From Paraburkholderia kirstenboschensis (GTDB lineage Bacteria; Pseudomonadota; Gammaproteobacteria; Burkholderiales; Burkholderiaceae): DNA of 64,000 nt. Each line of letters starts with the position of its first letter. Position 1 is the stretch's first letter. Below are positions 36,501-45,064 of the stretch, one piece after another. The stretch is from NCBI RefSeq assembly GCF_904848585.1, contig NZ_CAJHCR010000019.1:62001-126000 (forward strand), in the 5' to 3' direction. Under the pieces are notes generated by a model that saw only the letters and a program-made list of their open reading frames with translations, ran no database searches and was not told the origin of the DNA. The translations under genes and the position numbers were made by a program.

Positions 36501-36576
36501 GCGGCGTCATCAGGCGCGCCGCGGACGGCACGAGATGAATCGGCTTGACCAGCAAAGCGGAAGTGGGATTCGTCAT
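33556..36576 (-). CDS. FAD/Fe-S dehydrogenase of the D-2-hydroxyacid (YdiJ-like) family
   Basis: A 1006-residue fusion. An FAD_binding_4 domain (about 45-190, VPLLARGAGTSQCGQTVGEA) and FAD-oxidase C domain (about 300-540) are followed by a ferredoxin-like region with CVSCKGCKRDCPTG near residue 655 and a C-terminal pair of CCG motifs (CCGRTFLAAG and SSCCGMAGSFG). This layout is that of YdiJ-type D-2-hydroxyglutarate dehydrogenases/FAD-linked oxidases, which feed electrons to quinone or a carrier. I chose the ATG at 36576 (NPTSALLVKP). It is 5 bp from the convergent AraC gene and downstream of a catabolic gene set, so it may oxidise a 2-hydroxyacid intermediate. Confidence 0.9.
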   Translation of the reverse strand: MTNPTSALLVKPIHLVPSAARLMTPLAQHLRKSLRGDVLFDAASRGRYATDASIYQIMPVGVVVPRDQDDLRIALEIARSEKVPLLARGAGTSQCGQTVGEALVIDTSKWLNNIVDFDAEARTVTVEPGVVLDHLNAWLKPHGLWFPVDVSTAAQCTIGGMAGNNSCGSRSIEYGNMVHNVEAIDAILADGTEARFASLRDAPQGARLQQIFEGVKQIAQRERDEIVARVPKVLRRVAGYNIDLFDCQNPRAYTDDGVANLAHLLVGSEGTLAFSRQLTLKLAPLPAHKTLGVVNFPTFWQSMDLTQHIVKLKPVAVELVDRTMIDLAMSNPAFRPVVEKALVGEPQAVLLVEFAGESRDAQLESLRQLGELMADLGLPGSVVEMPDMNAQKALWEVRKAGLNIMMSMKGDGKPVSFIEDCAVPLEHLAEYTSQLTEVFHRHGTEGTWYAHASVGTLHVRPILDMRRDGAVKMRAIAEEAAALVRKYKGAYSGEHGDGLCRGEWVAWQYGPKLNQAFSEIKALFDPDNRFNPDKMVRPPKMDDARYFRFAPGYQERPFEPALDWSAWNVGRDPLTGRETAPGSGNDLAGGLAKAVEMCNNNGHCRKFDAGTMCPSYRVTKDEQHVTRGRANTLRLAISGQLGEAGLASDEVKDTLDLCVSCKGCKRDCPTGVDMAKFKIEARAARVKRHGLTLRDKLVAFMPRYAATASRMPGLIALADNVPLVSALFKRAIGFASERSLPRFRKSFLSSARPTVNAHGAALKEVLLFVDTFNNNMEPDNARAAQKVLVAAGYTVHFNMREGERPVCCGRTFLAAGLVDEAKHEARRMLDLFKPFVERGVPVVGLEPSCLLSLRDEFLHYGFGDEAQRLAKQAFLFEEFLVREEKAGRLKLALKPLDTPQALVHGHCHQKAFDAFTPVQTVLKWIPELKVSTVESSCCGMAGSFGYEAEHYATSQAMAELSLLPAVRKIDGNTVMVADGTSCRHQIHDGAGVAAIHVARVLAMALQ

Positions 36577-36646
36577 AACGTCGGTGTTGTTGCAATACGC
36601 AGAAAACGCGGCTAAGCGCAGCAAACCGCCGCGAGCGCCGGAACGG

Positions 36647-37405
36647 TCAATACAACGTGACGCTTACCGACGGCAGTCCTTCGATGCGTCCGTGCGCCGT
36701 GCCCGCGCTTCGTGGGAAGAACATGCCGGTGTACGAACCGGTTGTCACGACCATTTCGGGCGTCACGCTGATGCCACGCGACGTCGCGTGATTGACGAGC
36801 CACGTGAGCAATCGGCGCGGATCGCCTGCGGGATTGGCGGGCGTCAATTCCACGATATCGCGTCCGTTGAAGTCGAAACGCAGCGCGGGCGAGGCAAACG
36901 GGAAGCTCTCGTCATACGGCATGAATTCGCCGACGACCAGCGCGCCGTGGTTCTGCAAGTCCGCGAGTTGCGCGAGCTTGTCGACGTCGGGCCAGACGGC
37001 GAAACGGCTCGCGACGATTTCGATCGTCGCGCCGAACGAACCGATTGCCGCATGCACTTCGGCGTCGCTATAAGGCGTTGTGGAGGGCTCGAAGCAGCGG
37101 CCGAAACGAAACGCGATCTCCAGCTCCAGGCCCAACGGCGCGAAAGCCGCGCGCGGCACTGTGGCGCCGTCGGGATACCGGTCGACGTCCGGCAACGGCG
37201 CGCCCTGGATCGGCCCGCTGTCCGACTTGGCGCCGATCTTCCAGCCGCCAACGCGCGTGCCAGCAATGGCCAGGATCTCATGCTGGACCGCATACGCCGC
37301 GTCGGCGTCGGCCGGCGTGTTATTGAGCGGAAGGTTGGCGAGCGTCGCATGATCGCGGCGCGCATCGGCAAGTAAGCGGCTTAGAGGCGAGGTGGTCAGC
37401 TTCAT
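36647..37405 (-). CDS. 2-keto-4-pentenoate hydratase / fumarylacetoacetase-fold enzyme
   Basis: A 252-residue member of the hydratase-decarboxylase family (MhpD/HpcG-like). Visible blocks are GWKIGAKS, GLELEIAFRFGRCF with metal-binding acidic residues, and TTGSYTGMFFP near the end. Family members hydrate 2-oxo-pent-4-enoates in meta-cleavage routes. An alternative ATG at 37432, 3 nt after the upstream MFS stop, would add nine residues and give tight coupling. Neither start has a strong ribosome site. Part of the 36.6-40.2 kb leftward cluster. Substrate not determinable. Confidence 0.85.
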   Translation of the reverse strand: MKLTTSPLSRLLADARRDHATLANLPLNNTPADADAAYAVQHEILAIAGTRVGGWKIGAKSDSGPIQGAPLPDVDRYPDGATVPRAAFAPLGLELEIAFRFGRCFEPSTTPYSDAEVHAAIGSFGATIEIVASRFAVWPDVDKLAQLADLQNHGALVVGEFMPYDESFPFASPALRFDFNGRDIVELTPANPAGDPRRLLTWLVNHATSRGISVTPEMVVTTGSYTGMFFPRSAGTAHGRIEGLPSVSVTLY

Positions 37406-37435
37406 GGCGTCGGCGTGAGAGGACCTGAGCATCGC

Positions 37436-38722
37436 TTATACGCCCATGCGGGGCGAGACCTGCCCCTTGTCCGCGGGATCGCCTGCGAACTTGCTCTCCG
37501 GTTGCATGCGGAACGCAAGCACGACACCAATCGCCATCAACAGCATACTGCCGACGAACGGCAACTCCCAGCTGCCGAAGTAGTCGATCAGGAAGCCGCC
37601 CATCACGGGCGAGATGATCGCCGCGAGCGCCGAGCCTGTGTTCATCATGCCGCTCGCCGTGCCCGAGGCTTCCGGGGCGATGTCCATCGGGATTGCCCAC
37701 ATCGGTCCAATCGTCATCTCGGCGAAGAAGAAGCCCGACGCGAGACACGCCATCGACAGATACACGTTGTGCGTGAACATCAGCGGAATCAGCGACAACA
37801 GGCAGAACAGCATGCACACCGACACCATCCAGCTGCGTGCGCGCTTCAGGCTGCCGGTGCGCGTATAGATGAAGTCGGTCACGATGCCGCCGAGCGTATC
37901 GCCGACCACGCCGGCGAGGAAAACCGCCGAAGCGAAGATCGCCGACTTCTTCAGTTCCAGGTGATAGCTGTGCAGGAAGTATTGCGGAATCCAGCTCAGG
38001 AAGAGCCACAATGTCCAGCCGTAGCAGAAGTACACGATCGTAACGGGCGCCATGCGGCGAAACAGCTTGCCCCAAGGCACGCCCGCCGACTTCGCTTTCG
38101 GCGCGGGCAATACTTCGAGCTCTTCAGTCGTGATACGCGGGTGATCTTTCGGATGCTCGGTGAACGTCAGTGCCCACACGACAACCCACAACAAACTGAA
38201 GGCACCGCAGATATAGAACGACTCGCGCCATCCCCAATTCGCCATGACGAGCACGATGAGGCCAGGCGCGACCGCGTTGCCGATGCGCGACGCGGCGTGC
38301 GTGATGCCCTGCGCAAAGCCGCGTTTTTCTTTCGCAACCCAGCGCGCCATTGCCGATGTCGCAGCGGGGAACGTTGCGCCTTCGCCGAATCCGAGCAGCA
38401 CGCGCGCTGCCAGCAGCGAGATCAGGCCGCCCGCGAAACCGGTCAACAACGTCGCGATGCCCCACACCGCGCCGCACGCAAGCAGCGTGCGTCTTGCGCC
38501 GAAACGGTCACTCACCCAGCCGCCGATAATCTGAAACAGCAGATACGGGTACGCGAAAGCCGAGAACACCAGGCCGACTTCCGTATGCGAAAGATGGAAT
38601 TCCTTGCCGAAGCCCGCGGCCGCCGTACTGACGTTGACGCGGTCCAGGTAGGTGATGAAGTACATGATGCAGAGCATCACTAGAACGATACTGGTCGCAC
38701 TGGTCACACGAAACCGCTTCAT
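37436..38722 (-). CDS. MFS transporter, anion:cation symporter type
   Basis: A 428-residue, 12-helix carrier of the ACS family. It has the typical start (MLCIMYFITYLDRVNVSTAA), a loop 2-3 motif GWVSDRFGARR and GFGEGATFPAATSAMARW. ACS members import organic acids such as hexuronates, phthalate or tartrate. The ATG at 38722 is preceded by GGAGAGAGACG. It lies between the aminotransferase (243 bp upstream) and the hydratase (3-30 bp downstream). It probably imports the substrate of that cluster. Confidence 0.9.
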   Translation of the reverse strand: MKRFRVTSATSIVLVMLCIMYFITYLDRVNVSTAAAGFGKEFHLSHTEVGLVFSAFAYPYLLFQIIGGWVSDRFGARRTLLACGAVWGIATLLTGFAGGLISLLAARVLLGFGEGATFPAATSAMARWVAKEKRGFAQGITHAASRIGNAVAPGLIVLVMANWGWRESFYICGAFSLLWVVVWALTFTEHPKDHPRITTEELEVLPAPKAKSAGVPWGKLFRRMAPVTIVYFCYGWTLWLFLSWIPQYFLHSYHLELKKSAIFASAVFLAGVVGDTLGGIVTDFIYTRTGSLKRARSWMVSVCMLFCLLSLIPLMFTHNVYLSMACLASGFFFAEMTIGPMWAIPMDIAPEASGTASGMMNTGSALAAIISPVMGGFLIDYFGSWELPFVGSMLLMAIGVVLAFRMQPESKFAGDPADKGQVSPRMGV

Positions 38723-38965
38723 CGTCTCTCTCCATTTGCATGTGTCGACGGCGCGCCTGACATGACGCGCTTGGTCGTCGCCCGGCGGTAGGCGCCGCCG
38801 GGACATCGCATTGTTCAGGGCCGCGTTCTGCGCGCGGCTTCGTAATGGAACTGACTTCGTTGATGCCTGCTTTCGTTGCGGTCTGCTTCTCTCGATGCGT
38901 TGCTGCGGCTTGTTGAGTGCGTCCGGTGTTGCTAGGCGGCCCGCGCAGCTTTTCTGCCGCTTCGT

Positions 38966-40186
38966 TCAGGCTGCCGCCTTCAAACCCGATGCTTGCGTCG
39001 GCTCGCTCAACCACTCCATAGCGGCAGGCAAGCCGCTCTCCTTGAGCGGCACGCCCGCGAGCCGTAAGCCCATCTCGCAACCGGCGAGCGTCGCGAGCAG
39101 CATCAGGTCGTTGCAATCGCCCAGATGACCGATGCGGAACATGCGGCCTTTCATCTTGCCGAGACCCGTGCCGAGCGACATGTCGAAGCGTTCGTAGATG
39201 AGCTTGCGAACCGCGTCGGCATCGACGCCGTCGGGCATCATCACGCCCGTCAGCACCGGGCTATACACAGCCGGATCGGCGCACTGAATCTCAAGGCCCC
39301 AGGCGCGCACTGCGCGGCGAGTCGCCTCGGCAAGACGCTCGTGACGCGCGAAGACGTTGTCGAGCCCTTCGCCGAGAATCATTTCGAGCGCTTCATGAAG
39401 CCCATACAGCAGGTTCGTGTTCGGCGTGTAGGGCCAGTAGCCCGTCTTGTTCATCTCGACGATTTCGCTCCAGTCCCAGAAACTGCGAGGCAGCTTTGCA
39501 TGCTTGCTGGCGGCCACGGCTTTCGGCGAAATCGCGTTGAAGCTGATGCCCGGTGGCAGCATCAGGCCCTTCTGTGAACCTGAAACGGTGACGTCGACGC
39601 CCCACTCGTCGTGGCGATAATCGGCGCAGGCAAGGCCCGAAATCGTGTCGACGAGCAACAGCGCGGGGTGGCCTGCGGCGTCGATTGCGCGTCGCACGGC
39701 GGCGATATCCGAAGTCACGCCCGTGGACGTTTCGTTGTGCACGACGCACACCGCCTTGATCGAGTGCTGCGTGTCGTCTCGCAGACGCGCTTCGATCATT
39801 TGCGGCTGAACGCCGCGCCGCCAGCCCTCGATGCCGGGCAAGCCAAGAAACTCAGGCTTGAGCCCCAGGCTTTCCGCCATCTTTTTCCAGAGCGTTGCGA
39901 AGTGCCCGGTCTCGAACATCAGCACGTGATCGCCGGGGCTCAACGTGTTCGAGAGCGCCGCTTCCCATGCGCCGGTGCCGGACGCCGGATAGATCACCAC
40001 GGGATGCTGGGTCTTGAAGATCTTCTTGATCCCGTCGAGCACCTTCAGACCCAGTTCGCCGAACTCAGGCCCGCGGTGGTCGATGGTCGGGTAGCTCATC
40101 GCCCGGAGGATGCGGTCGGGAACGGGGCTCGGCCCCGGAATCTGCAGAAAGTGACGGCCGGCGGGATGAAAATCTAACTTCAACAT
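38966..40186 (-). CDS. Class V aminotransferase (alanine/serine-glyoxylate type)
   Basis: A 406-residue PLP enzyme. PLP-lysine is Lys206 in VSGSQKGLMLPPG, preceded by the Asp180 of LLLVDTISGL, and the N-terminus has the family IPGPSPVPDRILRAM motif. Relatives include serine-glyoxylate, alanine-glyoxylate, ureidoglycine-glyoxylate and aspartate-glyoxylate (BhcA) aminotransferases. Sequence alone does not decide between them. The ATG at 40186 follows GGAGGAGCGCA. It is divergent from a GntR regulator with a perfect palindrome in between, so it is likely the main target. Confidence 0.9.
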   Translation of the reverse strand: MLKLDFHPAGRHFLQIPGPSPVPDRILRAMSYPTIDHRGPEFGELGLKVLDGIKKIFKTQHPVVIYPASGTGAWEAALSNTLSPGDHVLMFETGHFATLWKKMAESLGLKPEFLGLPGIEGWRRGVQPQMIEARLRDDTQHSIKAVCVVHNETSTGVTSDIAAVRRAIDAAGHPALLLVDTISGLACADYRHDEWGVDVTVSGSQKGLMLPPGISFNAISPKAVAASKHAKLPRSFWDWSEIVEMNKTGYWPYTPNTNLLYGLHEALEMILGEGLDNVFARHERLAEATRRAVRAWGLEIQCADPAVYSPVLTGVMMPDGVDADAVRKLIYERFDMSLGTGLGKMKGRMFRIGHLGDCNDLMLLATLAGCEMGLRLAGVPLKESGLPAAMEWLSEPTQASGLKAAA

Positions 40187-40204
40187 TGCGCTCCTCCGAT
40201 TGAA

Positions 40205-40218
40205 TTTTGCATGCAAAA
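40205..40218. promoter_or_regulatory. Palindromic operator candidate for the GntR regulator
   Basis: TTTTGCATGCAAAA is a perfect 14-bp palindrome 19 bp upstream of the aminotransferase ATG. A related sequence, TTGTATGCAAAA, overlaps the start codon of the GntR gene (40344-40355). FCD-type GntR regulators bind short palindromes, so these two sites could serve repression of the aminotransferase and autorepression. Confidence 0.6.
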
Positions 40219-40347
40219 AACTATATCAGACGAACTTGGACGGGTGAAGGACGAAAATCGCCTTTGCGCACAGGTGTTTACCCGTGCTATTTCGCTGTGC
40301 GTGGCGATCCGATAAAATCGAAAGCAATGTCGCATCGAGGAAGTTGT

Positions 40348-41073
40348 ATGCAAAATTCGGAATTTGAGGGAAGCTTGCCCACGCCGGCCGTGTTGCCGAA
40401 AGTGGAGCGTCAGCGTTTGCACGACACGGTCGTGGAGCACATTCGCCGGTTTATCGTCGAAGGCGTACTTGAGCCTGGCAAGAAGCTGAACGAGCGCGAG
40501 TTATGCGAAACGCTCGGCATTTCGCGCACGCCACTGCGCGAGGCGCTCAAGGTGTTGGCCGCTGAGGGGCTGATCGAGATTTCGCCGAACCGGGGCGCGT
40601 CGGTGTGGAAGATGTCGGAGGCCGAGTTGCGCGAGACGTTCGAACTGATGAGCGGTCTCGAGGCTTTTTCGGGCGAACTGGCGGCCGAACGGATGACGGC
40701 GGCGGAGCTCGCTGAGATCAAAGCGTTGCATTACGCAATGCTCGCTTGCCGCGCGCAAAACGACCTGGCTGGGTACTACAGCCGGAACCAGGCGATCCAC
40801 GACAAGATCAATGAGGCCGCGCGAAATTCAGCGCTGCGGCAAACTTATATCTCGGTGAACCGGCGCTTGCAGGCGCTGCGCTTCCGGTCCAATTTTCAGA
40901 TTCCGAAGTGGGACAGCGCCATTCACGACCACGATGAAATGTTGAAGGCACTCGAGGCGCGGGACGGGAAAAGGCTCAGTCAGATTCTTCGGCAGCATCT
41001 GCTTGATAAGCGCGATGCGGTCTTGCAGGTGCAGTCGAGGGAAGAGGCGGCGGGGTCGGGGTTGAAGGCTTGA
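40348..41073 (+). CDS. GntR-family regulator, FadR/FCD subgroup
   Basis: A 241-residue regulator. The winged helix-turn-helix is at about residues 22-80 (LNERELCETLGISRTPLREAL) and an all-helical FCD effector domain follows, with histidines that could bind metal (NQAIHDKIN, HDHDEML). The ATG at 40348 has CGAGGAAG upstream. It is divergent from the aminotransferase and probably controls the 33.6-40.2 kb set. Effector unknown, probably an organic acid. Confidence 0.92.
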   Translation: MQNSEFEGSLPTPAVLPKVERQRLHDTVVEHIRRFIVEGVLEPGKKLNERELCETLGISRTPLREALKVLAAEGLIEISPNRGASVWKMSEAELRETFELMSGLEAFSGELAAERMTAAELAEIKALHYAMLACRAQNDLAGYYSRNQAIHDKINEAARNSALRQTYISVNRRLQALRFRSNFQIPKWDSAIHDHDEMLKALEARDGKRLSQILRQHLLDKRDAVLQVQSREEAAGSGLKA

Positions 41074-41399
41074 GGGGGTGAGGAGGCGACCCCGCCAGTG
41101 TGTTGGATCGAAGTAGGGAAGCCTTTTGCGCCGCTACCTGCAATTCAGGCACATCGCCCTGTATCGGTTGACCTGCGTTCGTAACAGTGAGTCGACCCAA
41201 CCCGACGTCCACAGTTATCGGATTCGAACGGAACAGATGTTGCGGCACTTGTGCGCGAGGATAAACTTATCCCCAGTTTTTGTTCAGAACCCTGTGGACA
41301 ACCTCAGCAAACCACCATTAAGTACTTGATGGCACACCTCAATCCCGCGCCGTCTCCGCAACAGTCAACCCGAGACAGCATCGCTGGGAAAAACGCCCC
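41074..41399. other. Convergent intergenic gap
   Basis: 326 bp between the GntR gene and the convergent MFS gene. It contains TTATCCCCA (41267-41275) and TGTGGACAA (41293-41301), each one mismatch from a DnaA box. No gene or clear terminator seen. Confidence 0.4.
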
Positions 41400-42731
41400 T
41401 CACCGCACCCCATCCTTGCGCCGCAGCGACTCCGGCAATCCACGCAGCACGATCAATGCACAAATCACACTCATCGTGCCGATCACATACAACGCCGGCG
41501 TAGTACTGCCAGTCAGATCCCGCACGCGCCCAACCATGATGGGACTCACGATTCCCCCGAGCTGACCCAGCGTATTGATCAGCGCGATGCCGCCAGCCGC
41601 GCCGGCCCCTGTCACCAGTTTGGGCGGCAGTGCCCAGAACGCCGGGATCGACGCCACCACGCCTGCGCCCATCACGGCCAATGCGACGATCAGGAAGCCG
41701 GTCTGCTTATCGAAGAAACCCGCGGCAAAGAATCCGATTGCCGACATTACGAGCAGCCCGAAAACGAACTTTCGCCGCTCGCCGGTTGCGTCGGACAGAC
41801 GCCCCACCACGACCATGCAGATCGCACCGCATACATAAGGCACCGCCGTGAGCAAACCAATCAGCGTCGGATTGTGCGTGCCGGCTACGCGAATCAGATG
41901 CGGCGCCCAGAAATTTAATCCATACGACGCAACCTGAATCAGAAAGTAGACGAGCCCCAGCGTGAGAAAGCCTGGCGTCCTGATCGCTCCGAGCAGCGAA
42001 TGCCCGGTGTCGGGATGACGGCTTTGCTGCGCGATCTGCTCAGACAGAAACGACTTCTCGGCGGGAGACAGCCAGCTCGCATCCTCGATACGATCCTTCA
42101 ACAGCTTCAGTACGAGATAACCGAGCAGCACGCAAGGCAGCCCACCGAGCAGGAACAGCCAGTGCCATCCGGGCATGCCGAGCACGCCGTTCATATGCCC
42201 GATGACGAGCCCCGCAAGCGGCGCACCGACCAGCCCCGAAAACGCCGACGCGAGAAAGAGCATCGACGTGATACGCCCACGATAGCTCGGCGGAAACCAC
42301 AGCGTGAGGTAATACAGCACGCCGGGAGCGAAGCCCGCTTCCATTGCGCCGATCAGAAACCGAAGCCCGTAAAACTGCCATTCGGTATTGACGAAAACCA
42401 TCGCCGCTGTGGCGAGGCCCCACGAAATCATGATCCGTGCGATCCAGCGCCGCGCACCAACCTTATACAGAAACAGGTTGCTTGGCACTTCGAACAATAC
42501 GTAGCCAATCACGAACAGGCTCGCGCCAAGACCATACGCGGTGTCTGACAAACCGAGATCGCTTTGCAACTGGAACTTAGCGAAGCTGATATTGATGCGG
42601 TCGAAAAACGCAAACAGATAGCAGATCATGATGAGCGGCATCAGCCGCCATGCCACTTTGCGGATGATTGCCGCCGCGCCATCCGCGCTTTGCTCGCGGC
42701 CGCCTGTTGCGATTGCGCCGAGGTCACTCAT
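41400..42731 (-). CDS. MFS transporter, anion:cation symporter type
   Basis: A 443-residue 12-helix ACS-family carrier (ICYLFAFFDRINISFAKFQL, GYVLFEVPSNLFLYKVGARR, GAMEAGFAPGVLYYLTLWFP). The ATG at 42731 follows GGAGACGAAC. It is the last gene of the leftward CoA-transferase/lyase set (59 bp after the lyase), so it probably imports the acid that the CoA-transferase activates. Substrate unknown. Confidence 0.9.
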   Translation of the reverse strand: MSDLGAIATGGREQSADGAAAIIRKVAWRLMPLIMICYLFAFFDRINISFAKFQLQSDLGLSDTAYGLGASLFVIGYVLFEVPSNLFLYKVGARRWIARIMISWGLATAAMVFVNTEWQFYGLRFLIGAMEAGFAPGVLYYLTLWFPPSYRGRITSMLFLASAFSGLVGAPLAGLVIGHMNGVLGMPGWHWLFLLGGLPCVLLGYLVLKLLKDRIEDASWLSPAEKSFLSEQIAQQSRHPDTGHSLLGAIRTPGFLTLGLVYFLIQVASYGLNFWAPHLIRVAGTHNPTLIGLLTAVPYVCGAICMVVVGRLSDATGERRKFVFGLLVMSAIGFFAAGFFDKQTGFLIVALAVMGAGVVASIPAFWALPPKLVTGAGAAGGIALINTLGQLGGIVSPIMVGRVRDLTGSTTPALYVIGTMSVICALIVLRGLPESLRRKDGVR

Positions 42732-42790
42732 GTTCGTCTCCAATGCCGGATTCGGCGATGCCGTCCGGTCGTTTAGTGGATCAAGGAAGG

Positions 42791-43756
42791 TTAGATTTGA
42801 AGCACGTAGTCCGGCACCGGATGCAGGTCGCTGTTGCGCCCGGCCTTCGCCACCTGCCCGGGAACGTCATGCCCGAGCAGATCCGGCAGTGCCCGCGACA
42901 ACGCAAGCAGCTTCTCCAGATCGATGCCGGTCGGGATGCCCATCTCGTCGCACAGATTCACGAGGTCTTCCGTGCAAATGTTGCCGGATGCACCCGGCGC
43001 GAACGGACAACCGCCGAGGCCGCCCAACGCGGCGTCGAAGCGGCGCGCGCCGGCTTCATACGCAGCCAGCACGTTCGCGAGCCCAAGCCCGCGCGTATTG
43101 TGAAAGTGGAGCGTGAGCGCGGAAGGCGCCACGCGTTCAAGCACTCGCGTCACGAGCCGCGTCACCTGGCGCGGATTCGCCATGCCGGTCGTATCCGCGA
43201 GCGTGATCCCCTCGATGCCCATCTCGCGATACGTATCGACAATGCCGACCACGCGGTCCTCGTCGATCGTGCCTTCGAACGGACAGCCGAACGCGGTCGC
43301 CACGGAGGCATTGAGCAATACGCCCGAATCTTTCACGTGACGCACGATGTCGCCAAACGCCGTCAGCGACGACTCGCAACTCATGCGCATGTTCGCGCGG
43401 TTGTGTGTCTGACTTGCCGACATCACGAGGTTCAGTTCATCCGCCTTCGCAGCCAGCGCGCGCTCGGCGCCCTTGAGGTTAGGCACCAGCGCGACATAGA
43501 TCACGCCCGCCTGGCGCTCGATCTGCTGAAACACCGCCTCGCCGTCACGCAACGCCGGAATCGCTTTTGGCGATACGAACGAACCCGCCTCGATGCGCGT
43601 GAAGCCCGCCGTAGAAAGCGCGTTGATCAGCGCGATCTTGTCGGCGGTATCGACCCATGTGGGTTCGATCTGCAAGCCGTCGCGCGGTGCGACTTCCTGC
43701 ACGATCAGCTTGTCGGCGGCTTTGGTGTTCAACGCACTGTTCGATGCGTGGCTCAT
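42791..43756 (-). CDS. Hydroxymethylglutaryl-CoA lyase-type enzyme
   Basis: A 321-residue TIM-barrel DRE lyase. The N-terminal catalytic motif APRDGLQ, metal-binding histidines in LHFHNTRG and the signature GGLGGCPFAPGASGN are all present, as in HMG-CoA lyases that split HMG-CoA into acetoacetate and acetyl-CoA. The ATG at 43756 overlaps the upstream CoA-transferase stop (ATGA), so the two are coupled. Related lyases act on citramalyl-CoA or similar acyl-CoAs, so the substrate is inferred, not shown. The upstream frame to 44098 is a shadow of the CoA-transferase. Confidence 0.9.
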   Translation of the reverse strand: MSHASNSALNTKAADKLIVQEVAPRDGLQIEPTWVDTADKIALINALSTAGFTRIEAGSFVSPKAIPALRDGEAVFQQIERQAGVIYVALVPNLKGAERALAAKADELNLVMSASQTHNRANMRMSCESSLTAFGDIVRHVKDSGVLLNASVATAFGCPFEGTIDEDRVVGIVDTYREMGIEGITLADTTGMANPRQVTRLVTRVLERVAPSALTLHFHNTRGLGLANVLAAYEAGARRFDAALGGLGGCPFAPGASGNICTEDLVNLCDEMGIPTGIDLEKLLALSRALPDLLGHDVPGQVAKAGRNSDLHPVPDYVLQI

Positions 43757-44946
43757 TGCACGGCTCCTTCGCGGCGCAGCCGCTCGATTTCTTCGGTTGC
43801 AAATCCGAGTTCGCTCAGCACGCTGCCGGTATGTTCGCCAAGCGCGGGACCTTGCCAGCGCACCTCGCCTGGCGTATCCGACAGCTTCGGCACGATGCCC
43901 GGCATCTTCACCGATGCACCGCCGGGCAGTTGCGCCTGCAACAACATGTCCCGCGCCTGGTAGTGCGGATCGGACACGATGTCCGCGACCGAATAGATGC
44001 GTCCCGCGGGCACTTCGGCGCGTTCCAGCGCGGCCAGCACGTCGTCGGTGGAATGGTGGGAGGTCCATGCGGCGATGGCCTCGTCCAGCATCGCGCAATG
44101 CCTGGCGCGGCCGTCGTTGCGAGCTAATGCCGGATCGTCGGCGAGATCGGCGCGGCCGATCGCCTGCATGAGACGACGGAAAATCGGATCGCTGTTGCCT
44201 GCAATCACCACGTAGCCGTCGTCTTCGGTGGGATACGTGTTGGACGGCGCAATGCCCGGCAAGGCGCCGCCGCTGCGCTCGCGAACGTGACCGAGAAGGT
44301 CGTATTCGGGCACGAGGCTCTCCATCAGATTGAAGACGCTTTCAACGAGCGACACATCGACCACCTGGCCCTCGCCCTGTCCCGTCTTCACGCGAAGCAA
44401 GGACATCAACGCGCCGATCACGCCATGCAGCGACGCGAGCGAATCGCCGAGACTCACGCCGACGCGCGCCGGCGCGCCGTCCACTTCGCCAGTCGTGTAG
44501 CGGATGCCGCCCATCGCTTCGCCGATCGCGCCGAAGCCCGGCCTGTCGCGATACGGACCCGACTGTCCATAGCCTGAGATACGGACCATCGTGAGCTTGG
44601 GGTTGATCGCGTGCAGCACGTCCCAGCCGATGCCGAGCTTTTCGAGCGCGCCCGGACGCAGATTTTCGATTACGACATCGGCCTCGGCTGCAAGCCGCTT
44701 CACGATCTCGACACCATCCGCCGATTTGAGATTCACGCAAACCGATTTCTTGTTGCGCGACTGCAGATACCACCAGAGCGAGGTGCCCTCATGGAGCTTG
44801 CGCCATTTGCGAAGCGGATCGCCGGTTTCGGGCGCTTCGATCTTGACCACGTCGGCGCCGAACTCGGCCATGAGGCGCGCGGCGAACGGCGCGGCAATGA
44901 GAGTTCCGATCTCGACGACGCGGATACCCTGAAGGGGTCCACTCAT
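43753..44946 (-). CDS. CaiB/BaiF family (class III) CoA-transferase
   Basis: A 397-residue family III CoA-transferase (start LQGIRVVEIGTLIAAPFAAR, then NKKSVCVNLKSADG). The catalytic Asp is probably the one in RVGVSLGDSLAS. Members move CoA between organic acids; the human relative SUGCT uses succinyl-CoA and hydroxymethylglutarate. It is translationally coupled to the HMG-CoA-lyase-type gene. The pair suggests acid activation followed by C-C cleavage. The upstream LysR gene lies 118 bp away in the same orientation. Confidence 0.92.
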   Translation of the reverse strand: MSGPLQGIRVVEIGTLIAAPFAARLMAEFGADVVKIEAPETGDPLRKWRKLHEGTSLWWYLQSRNKKSVCVNLKSADGVEIVKRLAAEADVVIENLRPGALEKLGIGWDVLHAINPKLTMVRISGYGQSGPYRDRPGFGAIGEAMGGIRYTTGEVDGAPARVGVSLGDSLASLHGVIGALMSLLRVKTGQGEGQVVDVSLVESVFNLMESLVPEYDLLGHVRERSGGALPGIAPSNTYPTEDDGYVVIAGNSDPIFRRLMQAIGRADLADDPALARNDGRARHCAMLDEAIAAWTSHHSTDDVLAALERAEVPAGRIYSVADIVSDPHYQARDMLLQAQLPGGASVKMPGIVPKLSDTPGEVRWQGPALGEHTGSVLSELGFATEEIERLRREGAVQ

Positions 44947-45064
44947 GTGCTGTCTCCAAAGCAGTTTTCTGTTGAGAGACAGCTTGCAGGCATGCCGCGG
45001 CAGCGTCCAACCGCAATTCGCCAACGACCGTTCGCGAACGGCGAACGCTCCCGCCCGGCGCGGA

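Noticed and set aside
35203..36615. 470-codon plus-strand frame opposite the FAD dehydrogenase
   Set aside because: Shadow with no recognisable domains.
38781..38802. CCCGGCGG-N6-CCGCCGGG hairpin between aminotransferase and MFS genes
   Set aside because: No T run on either strand, so not called as a terminator; may be chance in GC-rich DNA.
43757..44098. N-terminal extension of the HMG-CoA-lyase-type protein
   Set aside because: Overlaps the CoA-transferase in another frame and lacks family sequence.
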